From contig NC_092340.1 of assembly GCF_046630445.1 (NCBI RefSeq), forward strand, positions 364,044,001-364,108,000: a DNA stretch of 64,000 nt, written 5' to 3'. Shown in pieces: positions 47,557 to 58,833 of the stretch (positions are counted from its first letter, which is position 1; each line of letters opens with the position of its first letter). The notes beneath the pieces are model-generated. The model searched no databases, had not been told where the DNA came from, and saw only the letters and a list, made by a program, of their open reading frames with translations. A program made the translations under genes and the position numbers. This stretch comes from Rutidosis leptorrhynchoides (taxonomy: Eukaryota; Streptophyta; Magnoliopsida; Asterales; Asteraceae).

Positions 47557-47929
47557 TCCAATTACAGCTCACATTTCTTTTGTTTTTTTGTTTGTCGACA
47601 TGAATAAATAAATATATAATATATATAATTTAAATAATTAATTATATATTATATTAAATTCACATGCATAGTTGATTTGTAATTTTAGTTCCGATAAGTC
47701 GTACGTCATCACTCAACTTATGTCCCGGTTTCGGTTTTTCAAATGTCCTTTTGTACGCTGAGAAAACTTGCATTTTACGTTTCGTGTCACATACATTTGT
47801 CAAAATATAGCCCTAAATTATCCCTAAATTATATCACTCAAATTATAACTTATACATTTGAGTGTTTTGGTCATTTACTTCTATAAATCATCGTCTCGCT
47901 ATTTGTTAAAATACATTTTAAAATAGTGT

Positions 47930-48065
47930 TTTACTGTAGCAAAGTCATTTTTTACTGTAGCAATTCACTGTAGCAAGTCAATTTCACTGTAGCAAATAGT
48001 GATTTTCGAAAACACTGTAGCATTTTGAGTAATGTGGCAATTTGAAAACACTGTAGCAAATTAGT
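47930..48065. repeat. Array of ctgtagca words
   Basis: Six actgtagca copies at irregular 15-50 bp spacing in the solo LTR. Confidence 0.85.
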
Positions 48066-48160
48066 GTTTTACTTGTTTATTTTAAACGTTTTAGTTCACT
48101 TATCTAAATATCAATCGAATTAACAAACGAATGTTACTATCGTTTACTAAATAACTTGAA

Positions 48161-48163
<3 letters not shown>

Positions 48164-48195
<32 letters not shown>
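48164..48195. repeat. (TA)n microsatellite
   Basis: Short TA tract within the solo LTR. Confidence 0.9.
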
Positions 48196-48200
<5 letters not shown>

Positions 48201-51200
48201 TTAAGTTATATATATATTGTTCGTGAATCATAGGGAACAGTCAAAGAATAATTGATTATATGAATATAGTTCCAAAACTGTCGTGACTCAATATTACAAA
48301 CTTTGTTTATCGTGTCGGAAATGTTAATCATACAAAGATTAAGTTTAAATTTGGTCAGAAATTTTCGGGTCATCACATAAATAACCTGCATCATCATAAC
48401 CAACCAAATCTTGTTTTGATTCGTTAGAATAAAATAATCCTAAATCAGTAGTTCCTCGAAGGTATCGAAATATGTGTTTGATCCCATTCCAGTGTCTTTT
48501 AGTAGGAGCAGAGCTGAACCTTGCCAACAAATTAACTGCAAAAGAAATGTCAGGTCTTGTACAATTTGTAAGATACATAAGAGCTCCAATTGCACTAAGA
48601 TATGGTACTTCTGGTCCAAGAATATCTTCATGATCTTCACATGGACGAAATGGATCAGTTTCAACATTGAGTGATCTAACAACCATAGGAGTACTTAATG
48701 GTTTTGCCTTGTCCATATTGAAACGTTTTAAAATCTTTTCAGTATATGTTGTTTGATGTACAAGTAAACCATTAGGCATATGCTCAATTTGTAAACCAAG
48801 GCAATACTTGGTTTTTCCGAGATCTTTCATTTCAAATTCTTTCTTTAGAAGTTGAATGGCTTCATGGATCTCTTTATTTGTACCTATGATGTTAAGATCA
48901 TCAACATAAACAGCTATGATCACATATCCGGATGTTGTTTTCTTAATGAAAACACAAGGGCAAGTAAGGTTATTTGTATACCCTTTGCTTATCAAGTAAT
49001 CACTTAATCGGTTATACCACATACGTCCCGATTGTTTTAACCCATATAAAGATCTTTGTAATTTAATCGAATACATTTCTTTGGGTTTTGCATTTGATGC
49101 TTCTGGTACCTTAAATCCTTCAGGTATCTTCATATATATATCACTATCAAGTGATCCATATAGGTAAGCAGTCACAACATCCATGAGATGCATTTCTAAA
49201 TTTTTAGAAACTGTCAGGCTGATTAAGTACCTAAAAGTAATTGCATCCATAACAGGGGAATAAGTTTCTTCATAATCAATTCCCGGTCTTTGAGAAAAAC
49301 CTTGAGCTACAAGTCTAGCTTTATACCTTGTAACTTCATTTTTCTCATTACTTTTTCGGACAAAAATCCATCTGTATCCTACATGTTTCACATCTTTAGG
49401 AGTGAGAATGATGGATGCGAAAACTTTTCTTTTATTGAGTGATTCTAATTCAGCTCGTATTGCTTCTTTCCATTGAGCCCAATCATGTCTATTTTGACAT
49501 TCAACCATAGTTGTTGGTTCTGGATCATCATCATTATTCATGATGTCATATGCAACATTAAATGAAAATTTCTCATCAAGATTTTTCATTTCATTTCGGT
49601 TCCATAATATTTTTGAATATGCATAATTGATTGCAATTTCTGTATTGACATCATCAATCTCCTCTACAGTAGGAGTACTGATTTGTAGTTCTTCTTGAAC
49701 ACTTTCTTTTACTTCATTATCAGCTGATTTTCTTTTTCGAGGATTTTTTATCCTTTGAACCAATTGGTCTTCCACGTTTCTGATGTGGCAAAGATTCATG
49801 AGTGACGTTATTGCCAGCTTTTGGAATTTCAATTCGAGCTGGAGTATTTACTGCTGGTATATATGATTTTGTCACCGTTTTTGTATCTGTAAATGCATCA
49901 GGCAATTGATTTGCAAGTTCTTGTGTATGCATTATCTTTTGAACTTCTGTCTCGCATTCTTTTGTGCGAGGATCAAGATACTTTAATTGAGGTTCACACC
50001 ATGAAACATCATTTTCTTTATTTTTCATTTCTCCCCCTAATCTAGGGAACAATGTTTCATTAAAATGACAATCAGCAAAACGTGCTGTAAAAACGTCACC
50101 TGTCATAGGTTCAATATACCTTAATATTGAAGATGTTTCATATCCAACATATATTCCCAACCTCCTTTGAGGACCCATTTTTGTACGTTGTGGTGTCGCA
50201 ATTGGAACATACACTGCACAACCAAATGTTCTAAGATGGGAAATATTTGGCTCTTGACCAAAAGCAAGTTGTAGGGGGGAATATTTATGACTTGCACTTG
50301 GTCTGATGCGAATCAATGCAGCAGCATGTAAAATTGCATGACCCCATATAGATACAGGGAGTTTTGTTCTCATTATCAATGGTCTAGCGATTAACTGTAA
50401 ACGTTTAATCAATGACTCGGCTAAACCATTTTGTGTATGCACATGAGCAACAGAATGTTCAACAACAATTCCTATAGACATGCAATAGTCATTAAATGCT
50501 TGAGATGTAAATTCACCAGCATTATCAAGTCTCACCCTTTTAATGGTGTAATCAGGAAAATGAGCTCTCAATTTAATAATTTGGGCAAGAAATTTTGCAA
50601 ATGCCACATTACGGCTTGATAACAGACAAACATGAGACCATCTGCTAGATGCGTCTATTAGAACCATGAAATATCTAAATGGTCCACATGGTGGATGAAT
50701 TGGTCCACATATATCACCTTGAATTCTTTCAAGAAACATTGGTGATTCTTTCTCAACCTTAAGTGGTGAGGGTCTAGTTATCAATTTTCCAAGAGAGCAA
50801 GATGTACATGGAACCATTGTATCATGATGGATTTTTCTATCTTTTAGTGGATGTCCATGAGTACATTCAATAATCCTTTTCATCATTGTTGATCCTGGAT
50901 GGCCTAATTTGTTATGCCATAAACTGAATACACCATGATCAATATATTTTTCGTTAACTACCATATGTATTTCTGGTACATTTATATGTGTATAATGTAA
51001 TCCAGAACTAAGTCTTGACAGTTTTTCAACTACATGACTCTTGTCAGTGATACTTAAATATTTCTCATTTTCTGTTGTCACTGACTGATAATCATACCCG
51101 TTAAGGTATATGTCGGAGAAACTCAATAAATTTCTGCTTGACTTGGGAGAAAATAAGACATCATTTATTAAAAATTTTGTACCATTTGGTAGTATGAAAT

Positions 51201-51525
51201 TTGCCTTTCCTATCCCTTTTATCAAGTTAGCAGGTCCTGATATTGTATGTATAGTTCCTTCCGTTGGTTTTAGATCAATAAAATATTTCTCGGATTTAAG
51301 TATAGTGTGTGTAGTTCCACTGTCTGATATACAGAGATCTCCACCACTTGATTGATGTTGTATTCCAGCAAAATTCATATTGAACATCATATATAAGAAA
51401 TAAATAGTGAGTACATTAATATTACACAATATTTTACACGCAAATAGATAGTACTGAAACATTTAGCAAACATAATGACAAAGACAGACGATATTAAATC
51501 GTTTATTTTTCGAAAGACACACAAC

Positions 51526-52560
51526 TTAAACATTCAAGAAATCTTCATATAAATCAGATGGTTGCTCAGTGACTGTTGGATCAATATTATCCACAAAATT
51601 TACTTCATTTTCTTTACCTTTCAGCGAATCCTGATACATCTTAACAAGATGTTTAGATGTTCGGCAAGTATTAGCCCAGTGGTCCATTCTACCACATATG
51701 TAGCAAGATTCTTCAGAATTTTTAGAAGAATTTTCTTCAACATCTTGTTTAGTGGGCTTGTTTTGTGGTTGATATTTATATTTTCGTGGATTATTATTTC
51801 TTTGACCACCACGGCCACGACCACGACCACGTCCTCGCCCATTACCATTACCATAAGGATGGTTTCTACCATAGTTATGGCTTTTGGCATGATGATGGTG
51901 ATGGTTATTATAACCACGACCTTGCCCGCGTCCTTGTCCCTGTTTATAATTATTTGCAGTATTTGCTTCAGGGATTGCAAGTGTACCAGTAGGACGGGAT
52001 TGCTGATTTTTCATTAATAGCTCATCATTTTGCTCTGCAACTAAGAGATATGAATTAAGTTCAGGATATGTTTTGAACTTTAGCATTCTCAAATTTCTTT
52101 GCACTGTGATGTTTGCAGCATTCATTGCGGAGAAAGTTTTCTCCATCATGTCTGCATCACTTATTTCACGTCCACAGAATTTAAGTTGTGAACATGTATT
52201 ATACAGAGCTGAGCTATATTCATTTACTTTCTTAAAGTCTTGGAACCTTAATGTTCTCCATTGTTCCATAGCAGCTCGAAGTAAAATTTATCTTTGATTA
52301 TTGAATCTGCTTTTGAGACCTTTCCATAAAACATGGGGATCTTCTACAGTCACATAATTATTTTGTAAGCATTCATCAATATGTTGATGAATAAAGCAAC
52401 ATGCCGTTGCTTGTTCTTTTTCAGAACAAGTGTTGTTTTCATTTATGGCTTCAAGAATGCCCATTGATTTAAGATGCATTTTTACTTTTATAACCCATGG
52501 CATGTAGTTGTTTCCAGTTGATTCTAAAGGAGTAAATTTAAGCTTTTCCAGATTCGACAT
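51526..52560 (-). pseudogene. gag: Copia gag remnant (copy 2)
   Basis: Matches gag of copy 1 along its length: capsid-like region, GRGR linker and CCHC knuckle (CYICGRMDHWANTC). It is broken. Confidence 0.9.
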
Positions 52561-52649
52561 TTTCTATTAAAACAAACAACATGATAAATTATAGTCACTT
52601 TATATTTATAAGTATATAAACATTAAACATAAATTTAATATAACATAAA

Positions 52650-52940
52650 TGATAAGTAGGTGACAGTGTCGACCATATGTAAGCAATCATTAATAAATGT
52701 TATATAACATAAATATAAATATTAGTAAACATAAATGATAATTAGGCGACAATGTCGGCCATATAAATGTTAGATAATAGAAATATAAATGTTAGTAACA
52801 TAAATGATAATTAGGCGACAGTGTCGGCCATATAAATGTTAGATAATTGAAATATAAATGTTAGTAACATAAATGATAATTAGACGACAGTGTCGACCAT
52901 ATATTATTCAGGTGGTATAACCGATCATATATCATTTAGG
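52650..52940 (-). repeat. Leader minisatellite of copia copy 2
   Basis: About three units of some 66 bp with gacagtgtcggccatataaa and tgttagtaacataaatgata. It stands where copy 1 has a 27-bp array; both keep a gtcgacactgtc-type word. Confidence 0.85.
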
Positions 52941-52987
52941 TGGCAGAGCCAACCATAATTAGTATTAAGATTATCGTGCTGATAACG

Positions 52988-53352
52988 TGTTATAATTCAG
53001 TAGGCTTATAACTACCTTTAGTGGTTTGATTCTTGATGTTATAATTCAGTAGGCTTATAACTACCTTTAGTGATTTGATTCTTGATTAAGAATACTAATA
53101 ATGAAGTGTAAGAACAAAGATGATAATGATTCTTGATTAAGAATGCTAATAATGAAGTGTAAGAACAAAGATGATAATGGAGAGAAAGAAAGAAACACTT
53201 TGTAAGTGTGAGAAAATGGTGCAAGTTTAATGCTTGCATTCATGGCTATTTATAGCAAAAATATCACAAGTTTAGGTAATACAATAATATTACTTTTGTG
53301 TATCAATAATTGACTATCCATTTATATATATATATATTTATATATTATAACA
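52988..53352 (-). repeat. 5' LTR of copia copy 2
   Basis: 365 bp, tg...ca. Next to it (52969-52987) is the reverse of the same primer-site word seen in copy 1. Confidence 0.93.
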
Positions 53353-53560
53353 CAAAGCTCCCATTTAGTTAAATGGGCTTTGGTATGTTTGCCTAAAGAG
53401 ATGGTTGGCATGAGAATTGTTACGCTCCGATTAAATAATCTAGCCTTGTTAGCCAAGTGTCGCCAAAGTTGAACTCTAACAAGCAAACTTTATGAAAGTC
53501 GATGGTTATTAGCTCATTCGGATCTTCTTTTCGAGAGGCAAGTTGTTAATTAATAAATTT
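53353..53560 (+). mobile_element. LINE reverse-transcriptase fragment, right part
   Basis: Continues the LINE text from 44895: WALVCLPKEMVGM then LNNLALLAK, the conserved stretch after the RT core of plant L1-type LINEs. The join across copia copy 2 is in the expected order. Confidence 0.75.
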
Positions 53561-54140
53561 TTTTGCCAAATTAATTAGTCAAATTTAATCGTTTGTGTAT
53601 GTGAGTTGTATATATGTTACGCACATGAGGTTCTTCTTGGTGCAAAGGTTTATGATTTTACATTTTTACATATGATATGTGGGCCATGAGTGCAATCATG
53701 GTTGAGTTATTTAATCTTGAGGTGATGTTTGAAGGTGAATCTGGTGAGATAGTGCTATATAATATTTGGAGTACGATTGGCACCCAACCGAAAGTAGATG
53801 GACTTATGTAATTAATCTTGTAAGTGAAATGTAAAATGAGTTTCCAAAGTTTTCTGGTGCGATTTTTTATGAATTAATAAATGATAACAACTGCAACCTT
53901 AGAAATTGTTGATTTGATTGCTAAATTGACGAGCTCGAATCCAATCAACATGGAATCGACTATAGGGGCGATTGAACATTGACTTTTTAAAATTTGAGAA
54001 AAGCTAACAACTCCTTCCCCGGTCTTTTTGATGACATTGTTCAATCTTTGTTTTTGTATTTACGAGGATGTATTGATACGGCACCTCAGTTCACGAGTCT
54101 ACTAAAGAGAGTGGTCTAAATGAGAAAGTACGTTCACAAA
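53561..54140. other. Repeat-like spacer
   Basis: Possibly more decayed LINE; no motif could be supported. Confidence 0.4.
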
Positions 54141-54502
54141 CAGGGGCGAAAATTAATGGGGACATAGGGGGGCAACAACCCGCCCCCAGTGGATTTGCAG
54201 TTTTCAGTATAAAAATTTTGAATTTTTCGATTTTGCCTCAGTGGAACATATTTTGTTCCCCAAAGTCTTCATATTTTGTCATAAAACCTTCAAATTTTGT
54301 CCTAAGCCACCAAACCTTCAAATTTTGTCTTAAAACCTACAAATTTTGCTCAAAAAACTCCAAATTTTGTTCAAAAATATCCAGATTTTGCCCAGAAACC
54401 TCCGAATTTTGCCCCAAAACTTTCATTATTGCCCCAAAAAATTTGCTACGCTTTTAAAAAAAAATTCGCCCCCGATGAAAAAAATTCCTACTTCCACCAT
54501 TG
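54141..54502. mobile_element. hAT-type non-autonomous element, 362 bp
   Basis: 8-bp duplicate ttcacaaa at 54133-54140 and 54503-54510. Ends caggggcgaaaatt and, reversed, caatggtggaag. The centre is about nine copies of a 20-21-bp unit (aaaaccttcaaattttgtcc type). Related to the element at 44200. Confidence 0.85.
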
Positions 54503-54510
54503 TTCACAAA

Positions 54511-55129
54511 TGGAGATGCATAGGGAGTTATTGAGGCTGAAAAGGCAATTGAAAATATGTGAACATGATCCAGAAAAAGTAGATGTTCTTTGTTTGCTCC
54601 CACAAAACCTATGTATCTCGCAGATGAACATTTTGTTTTTCTTGTGACTTTGCATTTTAATATACATGTTGTTTTATAAATAGACCTATTAATCTACATT
54701 AAACTCATCATCTAGATTTTGGTTTATTACTTGTAAATTTTTTTTTAATTTTTTTCTTCTTCTTAATTTGCATACAATGCTTTATTTCATAATCCTATAT
54801 TAATCATAAATCAGCTACTACTTCATAAGCATCTCAAAAGTAGTGTTCAACACCTAAAAACTAAATATGTTGATTCAAAGATCAATGGTATTTTATAAGT
54901 ACAATGTATATGATTTTTTTCATAGTTTTATACGATAGGATAACGAGGATACGTGATAATATATGAAATTGGCCAACTACAACGTAATATAATTATTATC
55001 ATGGCAACATCACCAATTGAGCTTTGAGATCATAACAGATATCACACATTGAGTACCTAATACTAAAATCTTCTTTGATATATCCATGGGTTTTTCACAT
55101 AAACAATCACATGTGATGAATTTGATTTC
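54511..55129. other. Spacer with no gene seen
   Basis: AT-rich; nothing recognised. Confidence 0.5.
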
Positions 55130-55132
55130 TTA

Positions 55133-55261
55133 GGCCCCGTTTGGCTCACGGAATCCAATAGGATTCCGGCAGAATTGGAGTTGAATTTAGACACGACACG
55201 TGTCTAAATTCAATTTCAATTCCACCAGAATCTCGTTGGATTCAGTGAGCCAAACGGAGCC
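55133..55261. mobile_element. MITE, 129 bp, near-perfect inverted repeats
   Basis: tta at 55130-55132 and 55262-55264. Ends ggccccgtttggctcacgg and, reversed, ggctccgtttggctcactg, the match running on into gaatccaa. The centre has an inverted gaatttagacac. Very compact hairpin; recent by its low arm divergence. Confidence 0.9.
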
Positions 55262-55614
55262 TTATTGTATTATCTAATAAATGCTACAAGTGCAAACAAC
55301 CATGGTTAGCTACCTGTTATTCCTTAAACACAGACTTGGTAGTTGGTACTATAAAATATCAAACCATAGTAAAATAACACCCCTTTATCTAAAGTACTTC
55401 AATAAAAATATATTTTAGTAAAGATGCCACTAATAATAAATTTAAGATGCCCAAATTTACTATATGCACATGTTTAAAGTCTATTAAATATATACTGAAC
55501 GGATTAACAATAAGCAGTATAATATTATTTTTGCAAATCTGATGGCATCTTTCATTGCACATAAATTTTATCATTTGGATCTGTTTATGCTCAACACATC
55601 TTGCAATATTGCAT

Positions 55615-56952
55615 ATGACAGGTAACCAAAAAATCCTGATTGTGGCTTACGCAGGCCAAGGCCACATAAACCCAGCCCTTCAGTTCGCCAACCGTCTCAT
55701 CCAAATTGGTGCCAACGTCACATTTACCACGAGCCTCTCCGTTTTACGACACATCGACAAACAAACCACCCCTAGTAGACTAATCTTTGCTCCATTTTCC
55801 GATGGCCATGATAATGGCATACAACCAACTACCACTTTTAAACAATTCGTTACAGATATCGCTAACAATGGTCAATATGTACTTACTGAAATCATGAGGT
55901 CAGCAGCGGCTGCAGGTCAGCCGTTTGACCAGTTGGTCTATACCAGTGTTGTACCTTGGGCGGCAAGGGTGGCTAAAGAACAAGGTGCTAAATCAACTCT
56001 TCTTTGGTGCCAACCAGCCACTATCATGGCTATTTATTATCATTATTTTAATGGTTACAAATGCTTAATATCTGATAACGCAAACAACCCAAGTTTTGTA
56101 ATCAACTTACCAGGATTACCACCATTAACAATAGCCGATTTGCCACCCTTTTTGTTGCCATCGAAAACAGAGGAAGATGATTTTCTTTTACAGTTTACGA
56201 AAGAACATGTTGATCTACTCAAACTAACTCCAAAGTTACTTGTTAATACTTTTGATGAACTAGAAATGGAAACCATTCGAGCTATGAAGAAGAATCTTGA
56301 GATCCTTTCAATTGGACCATTACTCTCGACATCTTTAGGCAGTGATTCATTCAGTAATAAAGCCGGCGATGATTGCTTTAAATGGTTAAACGCAAGATCG
56401 AAATCGTCAGTCGTGTATGTCTCATTTGGAACAATTGCAACTTTATCAATGGAACAACTAGAAGAGATATCAACCGCGATGTTGGAAATTGGTCGGCCTT
56501 TTCTATGGGTAATAAGGGATAGTCAACAAGTAGAAAGATTAAGCAAGATAGAAGAATTACAAAAACAGGGGAAGATAGTGAATTGGTGTTCTCAAGTGGA
56601 GGTGTTGAGACATGAAGCAGTCGGGTGTTTCATGACGCACGGTGGGTGGAATTCGACGGTGGAGGCATTGGTGGGTGGTGTTCCTACGGTGGTGTTTCCA
56701 CAGTGGTTGGATCAGTGGACGATTGGAAAGATGATTGAAGATGTGTGGAAAACGGGGGTTAGGGTGAAGAAAAGGGAGGAAAATGGAGTTGTGAAAGCGA
56801 ATGAGCTTAAAAGGTGTGTGGAAGTGGTGATCAGAAATGAGGAGATGAAGGGAAACTCGAAGAAATGGAAGGAGTTGGCTAGAGAAGCTATTGACCATGG
56901 TGGATCATCATCAATTAATCTTCAACCAACGTTTTTGTTGGATGATGAATGA
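55615..56952 (+). CDS. UDP-glycosyltransferase, UGT75-like
   Basis: 445 residues, no intron. I place the start at 55615 because homology begins there (MTGNQKILIVAYAGQGHINP, with the catalytic His17); the upstream open frame has no similarity. The C-terminal PSPG box spans residues 324-367, starts WCSQVEVLRHEAVGCF and ends DQ, the Gln favouring UDP-glucose. The central motif is HGGWNS instead of the usual HCGWNS. Overall similarity is to plant UGT75 enzymes, which glucosylate flavonoids, anthocyanins (5-O), ABA or carboxylic acids in the cytosol; the true acceptor cannot be read. The C-terminus is somewhat shorter than in typical members (about 455-470). The frame is fully open. No UGT neighbour is in the window. 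Confidence 0.88.
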   Translation: MTGNQKILIVAYAGQGHINPALQFANRLIQIGANVTFTTSLSVLRHIDKQTTPSRLIFAPFSDGHDNGIQPTTTFKQFVTDIANNGQYVLTEIMRSAAAAGQPFDQLVYTSVVPWAARVAKEQGAKSTLLWCQPATIMAIYYHYFNGYKCLISDNANNPSFVINLPGLPPLTIADLPPFLLPSKTEEDDFLLQFTKEHVDLLKLTPKLLVNTFDELEMETIRAMKKNLEILSIGPLLSTSLGSDSFSNKAGDDCFKWLNARSKSSVVYVSFGTIATLSMEQLEEISTAMLEIGRPFLWVIRDSQQVERLSKIEELQKQGKIVNWCSQVEVLRHEAVGCFMTHGGWNSTVEALVGGVPTVVFPQWLDQWTIGKMIEDVWKTGVRVKKREENGVVKANELKRCVEVVIRNEEMKGNSKKWKELAREAIDHGGSSSINLQPTFLLDDE

Positions 56953-58201
56953 CACAAAAAGGCGACACTAACTGACGTAATAATGTTTAATCATGTGTCC
57001 ATAACCTACTCTAAGAGGAATTGAGTAATATTGTTATTGTATTGTTTAATAATGTGTTCTTATTCAAGTAGAGTATACCTGGGTACCTCATGTGGAAGTA
57101 TTATGTGATTTACACCCATATTTTCCAAATGAGTACAAAGTTTTAAATTTAAAAGTTAGCTTCAAAAGCCAGGTGAGTACGACGCTTTGACAAACAAAAG
57201 AAACTAATACCAAAACTTTTAAATTTAAATTTAAATAATACTGTAATTAAAAGAAAATAACTCAACAACTCTCTAATCACCATTAACTAAGCATAAACAC
57301 AACTTATATAGTTATATTAAAAGTACATCAGGAGTGTATAAGTGATATCAAAACAACTATTTTGGGTAAAGCAATGTACTCACATCTAGTTCTCTAGTAA
57401 TAAATAAACATGTTAATTTTTATTACAGTATATAACTTGCTAGTGGTTATTTCGACTTCATAATAAAAATATAAACTTCAAATCTACTATATTCTCACAA
57501 GACTTCGCTGCATTCCTGTTAAATTACATGTAATCATCAAACTATCATGGATTCATGGCGTCTAACCCATTTCACCAACATCCCCCAAATTTTTCTCACA
57601 TACATAAACCCTAAGATTCACAAATGGGTTTAGAATTATTACCTCCAAACTCTTTGATTGACGCAGATAATAAATTATTGGATTTTCCTCTTCAAATCCT
57701 TCCTCTAATTGGAATGGAAAAATCAGATTTCTTGCTCAAATTTCTTCCACGTTCGCACACACTTTCCCTGGGAAAAATAGAATCTATTTTATACATGTCC
57801 AAACTGGCAACTCTAAATTTACACTTCTAGTCCCTTAATTTTCATAGTTTAAGCTATCTAGTCCATTATGACTTTATGAGTCGCAGCTTTGACTAAAATT
57901 GGACTATTTAAAGTCAACACTTGTTCAACATTATCTCAACCAATCATAATCATAATCTTTAAGAAAAGTTGTGAAGTGCACTACACATTAACATATGACG
58001 GAATTTAACAAAATAACTAACCTTTTTTAAAAGTAAAATAAACTAATCTTTTCTTAAATGCAAAATAAACTCACTTTTGTTAGTTATTTAGACTCTCAAC
58101 GCAATCATAATAGGCTACGGAGATTCCAACAAAAAAAAGGTTCTGGGCTCGATTAGCAAATTTTGAACAAACCACACTCGACATAGATTTGCCTCAGTTT
58201 A
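56953..58201. other. Spacer with no gene seen
   Basis: 3' flank of the UGT, then AT-rich sequence. The open frame at 57624-57830 shows no recognisable domain. Confidence 0.5.
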
Positions 58202-58204
58202 TTA

Positions 58205-58833
58205 GAGTGCTCGCAATGGTGATACTCCTTCATTTTCAGGACTAGCTGTCACGTCAGTGTTACATCAACACTTCTTTCTCATAACTAAACTCATGACTAA
58301 ACTCTTCCAACACTGACACTCTTTCTTTCATATTTTTTTATTACTACGTAGATATCTTCTAAGGTGCTCTTGGTACGGGTTCAACTTCTTCATTATCGCT
58401 TAACTTATCCAAATTATCAAGAAATTCGAGTGCTTGATTATAATTTAGATTATTCATGATCGTTAATACCACATTTAGATCGGGATCCGAATTTGGGTTA
58501 TTGCGATTCATATTGATTTGAAAAAGATGGATAAACTGAGATGATAAATTGAAATTGTATTTGAATATGAAAAGATGGTTAAATGTGTGAATTAAAATGA
58601 ATGAAATGTAGGTGTTTGTATAAAGTATAGAAAATTAAAAAAAAAAGAAAAAGAAACTAGCCGTTTGATTTAAATTTTTTATTATATTTTTCCAACGGCT
58701 ACTTCTGTCGTCCTCAAATATTTCACAAACGCACGCAAGAGTGGCTGGACGTGAGCCTGGACGGTCCGCTGTCATCGACTTTCAGGAGGGCGGATGGCTG
58801 GCGGCCCCCAGGACCCAACCGTTAGTAGCAGCC
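58205..58833 (-). mobile_element. PIF/Harbinger deletion derivative, 629 bp, with transposase N-terminus
   Basis: tta at 58202-58204 and 58834-58836, the PIF/Harbinger target. Ends gagtgctcgcaatggt and, reversed, ggctgctactaacggt match at about 10 of 16. On the reverse strand an ATG at 58510-58512 opens MNRNNPNSDPDLNVVLTIMN then NLNYNQALEFLDNLDK and closes after about 50 residues. I recall this type of start from Asteraceae PIF/Harbinger transposase-like (HARBI1/ALP1-like) proteins. The catalytic part is gone, so it is a DNA-transposon derivative that needs a helper. Confidence 0.75.

Larger units (their letters stand above)
45897..48377 (-). mobile_element. Solo LTR of a Ty3-type element, 2,481 bp, nested in copia copy 2
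   Basis: Target duplicate taaat at 45892-45896 and 48378-48382. On the reverse strand it runs tgtgatgacccgaaaatttc to gagcgatcgtcaca, so ends are tg and ca. No coding sequence, primer site or second LTR is present, so it is a solo LTR left by LTR-LTR recombination. The start is a type I recall as very common in Asteraceae Ty3/gypsy elements. Inside are a tandem duplication of about 109 bp (46870-47088), two 20-bp palindromes and an array of ctgtagca words. Confidence 0.85.
45424..51462 (-). pseudogene. pol: Copia pol remnant (copy 2), interrupted
   Basis: Protease (DSGTTH), integrase (HNKLGHPG), RT (YVDD) and RNase H regions are present in the same order as in copy 1 and closely similar in sequence. 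It is broken, and the RNase H region is split by the nested solo LTR at 45897-48377. Confidence 0.9.
44896..53352 (-). mobile_element. Ty1/copia retrotransposon, copy 2, broken
   Basis: Same family as the element at 7632, reverse strand, 8,457 bp including a nested 2,481-bp solo LTR. LTRs are 44896-45264 (3') and 52988-53352 (5'); target duplicate caaag is at 44891-44895 and 53353-53357. The LTRs differ by about three substitutions and a TA-tract length change, roughly 0.8%, so at commonly used plant rates the insertion is a few hundred thousand years old. Protein regions are highly similar to copy 1. It has about three breaks in the reading frames besides the nested insertion and cannot act on its own. 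Confidence 0.93.

Noticed and set aside
47195-47561. Reverse Leu/Ile-rich frames resembling membrane proteins
   Set aside because: They arise from the (aat)n tract in the solo LTR.
55555-55614. N-terminal extension of the UGT, perhaps a signal peptide
   Set aside because: Plant UGTs of this type are cytosolic and homology starts at 55615; the extra residues are likely untranslated leader.
57624-57830. Open frame of 68 residues
   Set aside because: No similarity that I can recognise and no gene context.
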